This document shows positions 35,042 through 43,671 of a stretch of DNA of 64,000 nt, one piece after another (position 1 is the stretch's first letter; every line of letters begins with the position of its first letter). Where the stretch lies: contig NZ_BAFB01000065.1 in the NCBI RefSeq assembly GCF_000248075.1, positions 1 through 64,000 on the forward strand, read 5' to 3'. The notes below the pieces were generated by a model. The model made no database searches, had not been told where the DNA came from, and saw only the letters and a list, made by a program, of their open reading frames with translations. The DNA comes from Gordonia otitidis NBRC 100426 (GTDB lineage: Bacteria > Actinomycetota > Actinomycetes > Mycobacteriales > Mycobacteriaceae). The translations under genes and the position numbers were made by a program.

Positions 35042-35356
35042 GTGTCGTGGATCGTACTGATCATTTCCGGGGTTCTCGAAGCGGTGTGGGCAACTGCGCT
35101 CGGTAAATCCCATGGCTTCACACAGGTCGTTCCGACCATCATTTTCGCGGTGGCGTTATTCGGTTCGATGGCTGGTCTCGCATTTGCATTGCGCGAGTTG
35201 CCGACCGGTACCGCATATGCGATATGGGTCGGCATCGGCGCCGCACTGACTGTCACTTATGCGATGGTGACCGGCACGGAATCGGCGTCGTTGCTCAAGA
35301 TCGGACTGATCTTCCTCATTGTCGCGTCGGTCGTCGGTTTGAAACTCGCGCACTGA
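35042..35356 (+). CDS. gdx: Guanidinium exporter Gdx (SugE-type SMR protein)
   Basis: Four-helix small multidrug resistance protein of 104 residues that exports guanidinium in exchange for protons. It has the essential membrane Glu13 (SGVLEAVWA) and the Gdx/SugE subtype features GKSHGFT and ELPTGTAYAIWVGIGAALT. A guanidine-III riboswitch directly upstream fixes the subtype as a guanidinium exporter rather than a quaternary-ammonium EmrE. The GTG start is 11 bases after GGAGG. Confidence 0.92.
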   Translation: MSWIVLIISGVLEAVWATALGKSHGFTQVVPTIIFAVALFGSMAGLAFALRELPTGTAYAIWVGIGAALTVTYAMVTGTESASLLKIGLIFLIVASVVGLKLAH

Positions 35357-35397
35357 GTCGCCGACATGCGTCGGGAGTCGCAACTACTCTCGCGATC

Positions 35398-35823
35398 ATG
35401 GCGATGAACAGTGAACAACGGCAGGCATTCCTCGCGCAGCCGCATATCGGCGCGCTTTCGGTCGAGGCAGGCCCGGACCGGGCGCCACTCGTGGTGCCGA
35501 TCTGGTATCAGTACGAGCCCGGCGGCGATCTGTGGTTTCTGACCGGTGCGGAGTCGCGCAAGATCACGCTGCTTCGCGAGGCCGGACGCTGCACGATGAT
35601 GGCGGAAGTTGTCTCGCCGACAATCGCCTACGCCGCGGTGTCGGGGCCTGTCATCGACTATGTCGACGGCACGAAGGACGATCTCGTCGAGATGGCGACA
35701 CGATATCTGCCCGCCGAGAAAGTGGCGGGCTACGTCGAATTCGCCACGTCCGATCACGGCGCGCAGACAAAAGTCGTCGTGCGACCGCAACAGTGGGTCG
35801 CCTCAGACCTGGGTTCGGTCTGA
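35398..35823 (+). CDS. PPOX-class flavin/F420-binding split-barrel protein
   Basis: A 141-residue protein of the pyridoxamine-5'-phosphate-oxidase-like fold (pattern FLAQPHIGALSVEA, PLVVPIWYQYEPGGDLWFLT, KITLLREAGRCTMMAE). In Actinobacteria these bind F420 or FMN and reduce small molecules; the substrate is unknown. The start MAMNSEQRQ is chosen; the upstream open frame overlaps gdx. It converges on the GntR gene with a 21-base overlap. Confidence 0.82.
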   Translation: MAMNSEQRQAFLAQPHIGALSVEAGPDRAPLVVPIWYQYEPGGDLWFLTGAESRKITLLREAGRCTMMAEVVSPTIAYAAVSGPVIDYVDGTKDDLVEMATRYLPAEKVAGYVEFATSDHGAQTKVVVRPQQWVASDLGSV

Positions 35824-36558
35824 GGCGGGAGCGGTCCAGATACCGCTCCACTCGAGGTGGTGCGTCAAGCGCGCTGCGCCGTCGGTGAATTGGCGACGCG
35901 TTTGCGTCACGGCCTCATCGACGTCGCCGCGTCGGTAGGCGTCGACCAGCCGCTCATGGCTGTCGACGGCGGTGTTGCCCCACTCGGGGTCGGTCGCGTA
36001 GAGCCGCGCCGGTGTGTACCGCGTGGCCGCGAGAAGAAACCACGCCAACTTGGTGCCGCCGGCGATGACGTTGTGGGCGCGGTGGAATTCGAACTCGGCC
36101 TCCATCACCCGCTGCTCGTCGCCCGCCTCGACGGCTGCGCGGAGTTGTCGGATCCACCATTGGAGTTCGTCGAGGTCGGCGGGTGTCACCGCTGCCGCGG
36201 TGCGAAGCGCGAGTCGGACCGCGATCTCGCCCTGCAACCAGAACAGATCGTCGACGTCGACTCGATCGAGTGGACCCACGCGGTACCCGCGGTGCGGCTC
36301 GAGGTCGACCATGCCCTCGCCGCGGAGAGTCAACAGCGCTTCTCGTACCGGGGTGACGCTCACACCCAACTCGGCTGCGACGTCGTCGAGTCTGACGAAG
36401 TCGCCGGGTCGGATGTCGGCGGTCATGATGCGGTGCCGAATGTGGGCGGCCACTTCTTCGGACAGTTGAGGGCGCCGCGGGATCCGACGCGACGCCCTCG
36501 ACCCGTCAGAGCCCGAAGGTCTTGCCGATGTTGTCGCGCTGGATCTCATTCGTGCCAC
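35803..36558 (-). CDS. GntR-family regulator (FadR/FCD type)
   Basis: N-terminal GntR winged helix (LSEEVAAHIRHRIMTADIRP; ELGVSVTPVREALLTL) and a C-terminal all-helical FCD effector domain with metal-binding histidines (EFEFHRAHNVIAGG; DSHERLVDAYRRGD). It probably senses an organic acid and controls the adjacent acyl-CoA dehydrogenase gene, whose 3' end it overlaps by about 50 bases. The exact start is uncertain; 36549 is an alternative ATG. Confidence 0.88.
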   Translation of the reverse strand: MARMRSSATTSARPSGSDGSRASRRIPRRPQLSEEVAAHIRHRIMTADIRPGDFVRLDDVAAELGVSVTPVREALLTLRGEGMVDLEPHRGYRVGPLDRVDVDDLFWLQGEIAVRLALRTAAAVTPADLDELQWWIRQLRAAVEAGDEQRVMEAEFEFHRAHNVIAGGTKLAWFLLAATRYTPARLYATDPEWGNTAVDSHERLVDAYRRGDVDEAVTQTRRQFTDGAARLTHHLEWSGIWTAPASDRTQV

Positions 36559-37643
36559 CGTAGACCGTCGAGATGATCGCGCCGCGCATCAAGCGCTCGG
36601 CGTCGAATTCGGTTGCGTAACCGTAGCCTCCCATCATCTGCATTGCGTCGATGGTCATGCGTTTCGAGGTCTCGGTGGCCTTGAGCTTCGCCATCGACGC
36701 TTCGCGGGGGAGGAGCTTGGTGGGGTTGTCGTCGGCGAGTTGGGCCACCGAGTAGACGAGTTGTCTGGTGCACTCGATCTCCGTGGCGAGATCGGCCATG
36801 CGATGCCGCAGTGCCTGGAACGAGCCGATGGGACGCCCGAACTGCTTGCGCTCGGTGATGAAAGCCAGCGTGTCGCCGAACGACCGCTCTGCCACGCCCA
36901 GTTGCATGGCAGCGAGGATCAGACGCTCGGTGTTGAGTCCGGCCATCAGTTGATTCCAACCATTGCCGACCTCGCCGACGACCGCGGAGTCGGGTACTCG
37001 ACAGTCCGTGAAGTACAGGTCGTTGACCTCGCGGCCGCCGAGCGTGTCGATACCTTTGATGACCAAACCCGGTGTGTCGGCGGGGATGTGGAACTGCGTG
37101 ATGCCCTCGTGCTTCTTGCCGGTGTTCGAGGTGCGGGCGATCAGCAGGATCGACCGCGCGAAGTGCGCATTGGAACACCAGGTCTTCTGACCGTTGATGA
37201 TCCATCCGCCGTCGACCTTTTCCGCACGGCAGGTGAGATTCGCGACGTCGGAGCCCGCCTCGGGGTTCCGACATCGAGATCGAGAGTGCATCTCCGTTGA
37301 CGACGCCGGTGAGGACCTCCTTCTTGAGTTGATCGTCGGCGAAGCGGTTGTAGGCCAGTGCCGTGATGAAGGTGGGTCCGATGCCGCCGATGGGTGCCAT
37401 GCCGCGCATCGCCTCTTCGAGCAGGATGCACATCTCGACGTTGCCCGCGCCGGACCCGCCGTAGGTCTCCGGCAGCATGATGCCAGTCCAACCCAGGTCG
37501 GCCATCTTCTGATAGAGCTCGCGGGAGTGGAGCTCTCGTCCGCTTCTGGTGTAGCGATTGCGCTGCTCACGGGTACCGAGTTCGCGCTGGCAGAAATCGG
37601 CGACCGACGTCGCGAATGCCTGTTGTTCCTCTGTGAACTTCAC
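36506..37643 (-). pseudogene. Acyl-CoA dehydrogenase, frameshifted
   Basis: Flavoprotein that would introduce the alpha-beta double bond into acyl-CoA. The N-terminal third, read from 37643, has MKFTEEQQAFATSVADFCQR and ILLEEAMRGMAPIGGIG. The remainder, in another frame to 36506, has EAGSDVANLTC, NGQKTWCSNA, and QMMGGYGYATEFDAERLMR before TNEIQRDNIGKTFGL. The frames join at SISMSEP/EAGSD, exactly where a run of four G (37262-37265, plus strand) should be three. This is a single-base homopolymer insertion: either a sequencing slip or a very recent inactivation. It starts about 60 bases inside a region shared with a lipid-catabolism cluster. Confidence 0.88.
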
Positions 37644-37757
37644 TGGTGTCCTCTCGCTGGGGAACGGGCTGGGATGTGACCATCCTTACACAAGGTCATA
37701 TATTTGATATTTCGACCGGTGGTCTGGGCCACACCACCGGTGGCTACATTGGTTGCC

Positions 37758-38525
37758 ATGCCCAAATCGCGTGTCCCCTCTGACGACGTGCAGGCCGAGC
37801 AGACGCGCCCCGCAGACGAAGTGATCGAGTCGCCGGCGGGCCATCACCAGTCGCGTTCACGGTCCGACGCCGACGTCACGCCACTCGACGGTGAGGAGTT
37901 CCTTGCTGCCAATCGCGGCAGGCGCGAGAAACTGCGTGCCGAGGCGGCCGACCGCGTGCCCCGCAGACTCGACAAGACGAACGACGCCGGCGCGACGGGA
38001 CGAGCGCGGAGGCTTGTCCGTGGACGGACACTGGTCGGGATCCTGGGGTTGTTGGTGATTGCTCTCGCGATCTCGACCGGGGTGCTGGCCTACCTGTACG
38101 TGCGGGCCCACGATCGGGCGGCGAACGCCGGGCCGTCGGACGCCGACCGCGCCACGGTGCTCGACACCGCGCGCCGCTACGCCGTCGAACTGACCACCTA
38201 CGACCCGTCGAATTACGCCGACCTTGATCGGCGGATCACCGAGATCTCCACACCCGAATTCGGTAAGACCTACATCGCGTCATCGCAGGATGCGCGCAAG
38301 GGGAACTCCAACGCCAAGGGCGTGTCGACAGCGAAGGCGCAGCGCGCAGGTATCGAATCGATGAGCGCCGAGCGTGCGGTGGTTCTGGTGGCGTTGGACC
38401 AGACGGTCAAGTCGTCAGAGATCGCGGCGCAGGTGCCCGACGGTATCCCGTACCAGTCGCGTGTCGAGATCACCCTCGCCAAGCGCAACGGCACGTGGTT
38501 GCTCGACGACCTCGCAACCGTGTGA
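37758..38525 (+). CDS. Mce-associated membrane protein-like (Mas) protein
   Basis: A 255-residue protein. It has a charged cytoplasmic N-terminus (about 100 residues, rich in Arg/Asp), one membrane helix (LVGILGLLVIALAISTGVLA), then an extracytoplasmic alpha+beta domain (YVRAHDRAANAG; TYDPSNYADLDRRITEI; YQSRVEITLAKRNGTWLLDD). This is the architecture of the Mce-associated proteins that accompany lipid importers. No mce genes are in the window, so it is an orphan copy. The start MPKSRVPS is chosen over an upstream in-frame ATG at 37704. Confidence 0.78.
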   Translation: MPKSRVPSDDVQAEQTRPADEVIESPAGHHQSRSRSDADVTPLDGEEFLAANRGRREKLRAEAADRVPRRLDKTNDAGATGRARRLVRGRTLVGILGLLVIALAISTGVLAYLYVRAHDRAANAGPSDADRATVLDTARRYAVELTTYDPSNYADLDRRITEISTPEFGKTYIASSQDARKGNSNAKGVSTAKAQRAGIESMSAERAVVLVALDQTVKSSEIAAQVPDGIPYQSRVEITLAKRNGTWLLDDLATV

Positions 38526-38552
38526 GCGGTCCTGCGACGAACCGCGCGGGAG

Positions 38553-39737
38553 TCACGTCCGCTGCGGGCCGATGAGAATTGCGCAGCACAGATCGATGAC
38601 CTGCTCGGCCGACGGCGACCGCGGGAGTCGCAGCAGGTCGGAGGTGACACCGAGCGCCGCGTGAACCAGAAAACGCGCCTGCGCACGGCTGATGGCATCA
38701 CCGCGATCACGTGTGACCCACGCGGCCCATTCGTCGACGTTGGCGCGTTGTTGTCGACGCAGTGCGCTGCGTTCCGATGGCGGGAGGTGTCCGATCTCGC
38801 TCAGATACAACGACTGAAGTGCGTTGTCGCGCAGAAATAGTCGCACGTACCTGTCGACGAGCTCCGCGAGCGCGGCTCGACTGGTTGTCGCTGCCGCCAG
38901 TGCTTCGGAGTTTGCCGCGCTGACGCGGTCGGATGCGCGCCAGAAGGCTGCCGACAAGATCGCGGACTTGCCGTCGAAGTGCCGGTAGACACCGGATGCG
39001 GGGATCCCGGCAGCGGCGGCGATCTCGTCGATGGTGACCTCGCCGAAGCCCTTGGCGGCGAACAACGAGATCGATTCGGCAAGCACGAGTTCACGCTTGG
39101 ATGCCGGTGCGAGGCCCGATGGTGCGCTGCTGACCGGTAGGCCGGCGACGGTCGTCGGAGGAACGTCGGCCAGCGAGAGCGCGGTTGCCACGAGCAGTCG
39201 GCGGATCTCGCGGTCGGGCAGCGTTGTGCGATGTGTCGTCGGACTCGCGACGACGCTGATCATCGCGGCTGCCACGACGTCTGCGTGTGGTCGGGGAGTG
39301 TCGGGCCGCAGCGCGAGAAGTGCCGCACGGATGCGTCGGTGCTGGTCGACCAGAACCGATCTCACGGTCGCGGCGTCGTCGCCACGTAGGAAACGCTGGT
39401 CCCACCGGTAGAGGCCGCCGGTTCTGCGGTGATCGATGGCGGACTGTGCGAGGGCAGTCAGTGCCGACTCGAGGTCATCGTCGGCTGCGTCGAGTGCGTC
39501 GGTGAGTGCTTCGGCGAGGAGCGCGGTGGTTTCGGCGAACAGTGCATATTTCGTCGGGAAGTGGCGGTAGAGCGCGGGAGTGGAGATTCCGACGAGCTCG
39601 GCGATCTCCTCGAGGCGCACGGCGTGGTAGCCGCGATCGCTGAACTCCGTCGCCGCGGTCCGCAGTATCAATGCCCGACGGTCGGCGGGTCGTCGACGCG
39701 GCGGTGCGACGTCGTCACTCGCGGGCTGACTGCTCAT
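38553..39737 (-). CDS. Double TetR-domain transcriptional regulator
   Basis: A 394-residue protein containing two complete TetR-type HTH domains, at residues 21-67 (ALILRTAATEFSDRGYHAV; ISTPALYRHFPTKYALF) and 214-260 (RELVLAESISLFAAKGFGEV; IPASGVYRHFDGKSAIL). Each is followed by a ligand-binding helical region. This tandem layout occurs in mycolate-containing Actinobacteria next to fatty-acid genes. It is divergent from the enoyl-CoA hydratase and acyl-CoA synthetase genes, which it probably controls. The ATG at 39737 is preferred to the longer frame. Confidence 0.88.
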   Translation of the reverse strand: MSSQPASDDVAPPRRRPADRRALILRTAATEFSDRGYHAVRLEEIAELVGISTPALYRHFPTKYALFAETTALLAEALTDALDAADDDLESALTALAQSAIDHRRTGGLYRWDQRFLRGDDAATVRSVLVDQHRRIRAALLALRPDTPRPHADVVAAAMISVVASPTTHRTTLPDREIRRLLVATALSLADVPPTTVAGLPVSSAPSGLAPASKRELVLAESISLFAAKGFGEVTIDEIAAAAGIPASGVYRHFDGKSAILSAAFWRASDRVSAANSEALAAATTSRAALAELVDRYVRLFLRDNALQSLYLSEIGHLPPSERSALRRQQRANVDEWAAWVTRDRGDAISRAQARFLVHAALGVTSDLLRLPRSPSAEQVIDLCCAILIGPQRT

Positions 39738-39925
39738 CGGCCCAGAGTAGAGCGACCGCGTATTCGCCAGAGAGCAAATGGTGAAACCGTCTAAAACCGC
39801 TGGCTGTGACTGTGTGAGAGAACTGTAAGTTAATTGCGATTCCTGTGGTGCACATCTCATGTGCAGGTATGGTTGCGGCATGGATCACTCGACAGCCCGA
39901 CGCTGTGCCACTGAGGGAGCGGCCC

Positions 39926-40759
39926 ATGTCTGATACCCCGGCGGCTTTGGTCGCGGCGCCTGATCTCACGACGGGCACCGGCATCGTGACCGAGGTCGAT
40001 GATCGCGGCATCGCCCGCGTCACCATCGATCGCGCGGAACGGATGAACGCGCTCAACGGCACGGCGGCTGCTGCCCTCGTCGATTTCCTGACCACCCGAT
40101 GCGCGGCAGCGGACGTCCGGGCGGTGATCATCGACGGCGCGGGTGGGAACTTCAGCACCGGCGCCGACATCCGCGACATCGCTGCCGACTCGGCCAAGAA
40201 CGGAGGGATCGACGAGAGCAGTGCCGCGTCGGTGATCGGCGGCGGGTCGACGCTGGCCCGCGCGGTGCGCTCCGTGGCGGTTCCGGTGGTCGCCTCGGTC
40301 GACGGCGCCGCCGTCGGAATCGGGGCGTCGTTGGCCTTCGCGTCCGATCTCATCATCGCCACCAGGCGTTCGTACTTCCTTCTGGCGTTCACCAACATCG
40401 GTCTCATGCCAGACGGTGGTGCCACGCAGACGGTGGCGGCCGCTGTCGGTCGCGCACGCGCCAACAGACTTGTCCTGCTCGGGGAAAGGCTGCCCGCGAC
40501 AGAAGCTTTCGATGCCGGGTTGATCAGTGGACTCGTCGACGACAGGACCGCTCTCGACGCGGAGATCGCCGCCGTCTCCGCGCGCTTCGCGCAGAGCTCG
40601 AGCCAGGCGTTGCGACTGGCCAAGACCGCACTCGACGCCAACACCCTGGCGGGGTTCGAGGCGACACTCGAACGCGAGACCGACGGGCAGACCCTACTGC
40701 TGCAATCCGACGAATTCCAGGCGGCCATCGCCGCGTTCACCACCACACGCCGTCACTGA
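39926..40759 (+). CDS. Enoyl-CoA hydratase/isomerase family protein
   Basis: Crotonase-fold enzyme of 277 residues acting on acyl-CoA intermediates, probably in beta-oxidation. Visible features are the CoA-binding region RAERMNALNG, the oxyanion-hole sequence GNFSTGADI, and GAAVGIGASLAFASDL followed by AFTNIGLMPDGGATQ. The start MSDTPAAL is chosen over an upstream GTG. It forms a likely operon with the acyl-CoA synthetase 25 bases downstream. Confidence 0.88.
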   Translation: MSDTPAALVAAPDLTTGTGIVTEVDDRGIARVTIDRAERMNALNGTAAAALVDFLTTRCAAADVRAVIIDGAGGNFSTGADIRDIAADSAKNGGIDESSAASVIGGGSTLARAVRSVAVPVVASVDGAAVGIGASLAFASDLIIATRRSYFLLAFTNIGLMPDGGATQTVAAAVGRARANRLVLLGERLPATEAFDAGLISGLVDDRTALDAEIAAVSARFAQSSSQALRLAKTALDANTLAGFEATLERETDGQTLLLQSDEFQAAIAAFTTTRRH

Positions 40760-40784
40760 CGTCGAGAAACCGAGGAGAGTATCC

Positions 40785-42386
40785 ATGACCGCGACCGTCG
40801 ACTCCGGGCAAGATCTCAGCACCGAACCACTGCGGTCTCGCCGCAACCATTGGAACAACCAGGTCCGGCGGCACGCACTGATGCAGCCCGACGCCCCAGC
40901 ACTGAAATTCATGGGCGAGACGACGACGTGGAAGCAGCTCGACGAGCGAACCCGCGCGTTCGCCGCGGCGCTGAGTCGTCGGGGAGTGGGTTTCGGCGAC
41001 AGAGTGCTGATGGTGCTGCTCAACAGAACCGAGTACGTCGAAGCCATCCTCGGCGCCAACATCATCGGCGCGATCCCCGTGCCGGTGAACGTCAGGATGA
41101 GTCCGGCCGAGGTGGCCTACCTGGTGACCGACAGCGGTGCTCGCACGATCGTGACGGAGACGATGCTGGCGCCACTCGCCGACGCGGTCATCGCCGCAAC
41201 CGGAGACGTCGACCACGTGATCGTCGTCGGCGGCTCGGACAACGAGTCACATCTCGACTACGCCGACCTCGTCGCCGAGGACGCGGCGGACCTGCCCGAG
41301 ATCGACATCCCCGAAGAGACCGTGGCGCTGATCATGTACACCTCGGGCACCACGGGAAAACCCAAGGGCGCCATGCTCACCCACACGAACATGCAGTCGC
41401 AGGCGCTCACCTGTCTGCAGGCGCTGCGCACGAACCGTGCCGACATCGGCGCCGGTGTCGCGCCGCTGTTCCACATCGCGGGTATCGGTGCCATGGCGCC
41501 GCTGTTCTACATGGGTGCGACGTCGGTCATCCATCCGCTCGGGGCGTTCGACCCCGATGCGATGCTCGACATGTGTGAGCGGGAGGGCATCACGTCGATC
41601 TTCCTCGTGCCCGCGCAGTGGCAGGCGGTCTGCGCCGCGCAACAGGCGAAACCGCGCGACGTGAAGTTCCGCGTCATCAGTTGGGGCGCGGCACCCGCAT
41701 CGGACACTGTGCTGAGGGCGATGAACGAGACGTTTCCGGATGCGTTGAACGTCGCAGTGTTCGGACAAACCGAGATGTCGCCGATCACGTGTGTGCTCGA
41801 CGGCGTTGACGCGCTGCGCAAACTCGGGTCGATCGGCAGGGTGGTGCCCGCGGTCACCGCGCGCGTCGTCGATCCGATGATGAACGACGTGCCCGACGGG
41901 GAGGTCGGCGAGATCGTGTACCGCGGATCGAACATGATGCTCGGGTACTGGCAGAACCCACAGGGCACCGAGGACGCCTTCCGCGGGGGCTGGTTCCACT
42001 CCGGTGACCTCGTTCGACGCGACGATGAGGGTTTCCTCTACGTGGTCGACCGGGCCAAGGACATGATCATCTCCGGTGGAGAGAACGTGTACTGCGCCGA
42101 GGTCGAGAACGTGCTCTACGGCCACCCCAGGATCGCCGAGGCCGCGGTGATCGGCAGAGCGGACCCGAAGTGGGGCGAGGTCCCGGTCGCGGTGGTGGTG
42201 ACCGTCGACGGAGCCGACCTGACTCTCGACGAACTCGGACCGTATCTCGACGAGAACCTCGCGAGGTTCAAGCAGCCGAAGGACATCGTGCTCGTCGACG
42301 AATTGCCCCGAAACGCGGGTGGCAAGGTCGTCAAACCCCGCCTACGCGACACCTACGGAAGCAAAGACACGGGACTGGCGGACTGA
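40785..42386 (+). CDS. Long/medium-chain acyl-CoA synthetase (FadD-type)
   Basis: AMP-forming ligase that activates a carboxylic acid to acyl-AMP and then acyl-CoA. The 533-residue protein has the P-loop-like YTSGTTGKPKGAM, the A5-type motif FGQTEMSPIT, GWFHSGDLVRRDDEGFLYVV with the Asp that binds ribose, and the C-terminal catalytic Lys in NAGGKVVKPRLR. The ATG at 40785 has GAGGAGA upstream. Chain specificity cannot be told from sequence. Confidence 0.92.
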   Translation: MTATVDSGQDLSTEPLRSRRNHWNNQVRRHALMQPDAPALKFMGETTTWKQLDERTRAFAAALSRRGVGFGDRVLMVLLNRTEYVEAILGANIIGAIPVPVNVRMSPAEVAYLVTDSGARTIVTETMLAPLADAVIAATGDVDHVIVVGGSDNESHLDYADLVAEDAADLPEIDIPEETVALIMYTSGTTGKPKGAMLTHTNMQSQALTCLQALRTNRADIGAGVAPLFHIAGIGAMAPLFYMGATSVIHPLGAFDPDAMLDMCEREGITSIFLVPAQWQAVCAAQQAKPRDVKFRVISWGAAPASDTVLRAMNETFPDALNVAVFGQTEMSPITCVLDGVDALRKLGSIGRVVPAVTARVVDPMMNDVPDGEVGEIVYRGSNMMLGYWQNPQGTEDAFRGGWFHSGDLVRRDDEGFLYVVDRAKDMIISGGENVYCAEVENVLYGHPRIAEAAVIGRADPKWGEVPVAVVVTVDGADLTLDELGPYLDENLARFKQPKDIVLVDELPRNAGGKVVKPRLRDTYGSKDTGLAD

Positions 42387-42400
42387 TCGTCGAACAAAAG

Positions 42401-42414
42401 TAGAACACGTTTCA
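42401..42414. promoter_or_regulatory. KstR-like operator
   Basis: TAGAACACGTTTCA fits TNNAACNNGTTNNA, the binding motif of KstR, the TetR repressor of sterol catabolism in mycobacteria and rhodococci. It lies about 100 bases before the alcohol dehydrogenase start and 15 bases after the synthetase stop. Confidence 0.55.
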
Positions 42415-42512
42415 TTTTTGACGAAAAGTGACTATCGTCTCAGGAGGGCGCTCGGATGGCCTCATCGCGGAGGCGCAAACCCGGCGTGTACGACGACAAG
42501 CGGAGGACATGA

Positions 42513-43643
42513 ATGAAGACCAAGGGTGCGCTGCTGCGGGAACTCAACCAGCCGTGGGAGATCGAGGAGATCGAGATCGGCGATCCCAAAGCGCACGAGA
42601 TCAAGATCCGGATGGAAGCAGCCGGGATGTGTCACTCCGACCATCACCTCATGACCGGTGGCATCCCGATGGCGGGCTTCCCGATCCTCGGCGGTCACGA
42701 GGGTGCGGGCGTCATCGAGGAGCTCGGCGAGGGCGTGACCGACTTCGAGGTCGGCGACCACGTGGTCCTCTCGTTCATCCCGTCGTGCGGCAAGTGTCCG
42801 TCGTGTCGATCGGGTCTGGCGAACCTGTGCGACTTCGGCGCCATGCTCCTGCAGGGAGAAGCAGTCTCCGACAACACGTTCCGTATCCACACGGCGAAGG
42901 GTGAGAACGTCTATCCGATGACGCTCCTCGGTACGTTCGCTCCGTACATGGTGGTGCACGAGGCGTCGGTGGTGAAGATCGACAAGGACGTTCCGTTCGA
43001 GGTGGCGGCGCTGGTCGGGTGCGGTATCCCCACCGGCTACGGATCGGCCACCCGCAGCGGCGACGTGCGCCCGGGCGAGGACGTGGCAATCGTCGGTGTC
43101 GGCGGTGTCGGAACCGCGGCACTGCAGGGTGCGGTGATAGCGGGCGCGCGAAACGTCTTCGCGATCGATCCGGTCGAGTGGAAGCGCGAACAGGCGCTGA
43201 AGTTCGGTGCGACCGCCGCCTTCGCGTCGATCGAGGAGGCCGCGGGCGCGATCGCCGAGACCACGCACGGTGCCATGTGCCAGAAGGTCATCGTCACCGT
43301 CGGTGAGGTACACGGCAAGGACGTCGACAGCTGGATGGGTATCACCGCCAAAGCGGGTACGTGTGTGCTGACCGGCATGGGCAACATGCTCGAGACGGAC
43401 GTGACGCTCAACCTGTCGATGCTCACCCTGCTGCAGAAGAACCTGCAGGGCACCATCTTCGGTGGCGCGAACCCGAAACTCGACATCCCGCAACTTCTTT
43501 CGATGTACAAGATCGGCAAGCTCAACATCGACGACATGATCACCCGGCAGTACCGACTCGACCAGATCAACCAGGGCTACCAGGACATGCTCGACGGCAA
43601 GAACATTCGCGGCGTCATCCGCTACACCGACGAGGACCACTGA
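42513..43643 (+). CDS. Zinc-dependent alcohol dehydrogenase, NDMA-dependent type
   Basis: MDR-superfamily oxidoreductase of 376 residues. Catalytic zinc ligands are in GMCHSDHH and GHEGAG; the structural zinc site is CGKCPSCRSGLANLC. The Rossmann motif is VGVGGVGTAAL. The sequence style (IHTAKGENVYPMTLLGTFAP; GANPKLDIPQLL) is that of the NDMA-dependent/mycofactocin-linked alcohol dehydrogenases with tightly held nicotinamide. A mycofactocin partner is not in the window. A KstR-like site upstream suggests control by lipid or sterol supply. Confidence 0.88.
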   Translation: MKTKGALLRELNQPWEIEEIEIGDPKAHEIKIRMEAAGMCHSDHHLMTGGIPMAGFPILGGHEGAGVIEELGEGVTDFEVGDHVVLSFIPSCGKCPSCRSGLANLCDFGAMLLQGEAVSDNTFRIHTAKGENVYPMTLLGTFAPYMVVHEASVVKIDKDVPFEVAALVGCGIPTGYGSATRSGDVRPGEDVAIVGVGGVGTAALQGAVIAGARNVFAIDPVEWKREQALKFGATAAFASIEEAAGAIAETTHGAMCQKVIVTVGEVHGKDVDSWMGITAKAGTCVLTGMGNMLETDVTLNLSMLTLLQKNLQGTIFGGANPKLDIPQLLSMYKIGKLNIDDMITRQYRLDQINQGYQDMLDGKNIRGVIRYTDEDH

Positions 43644-43671
43644 ACTCGACGCAACGGTAACGTGGGATGTC

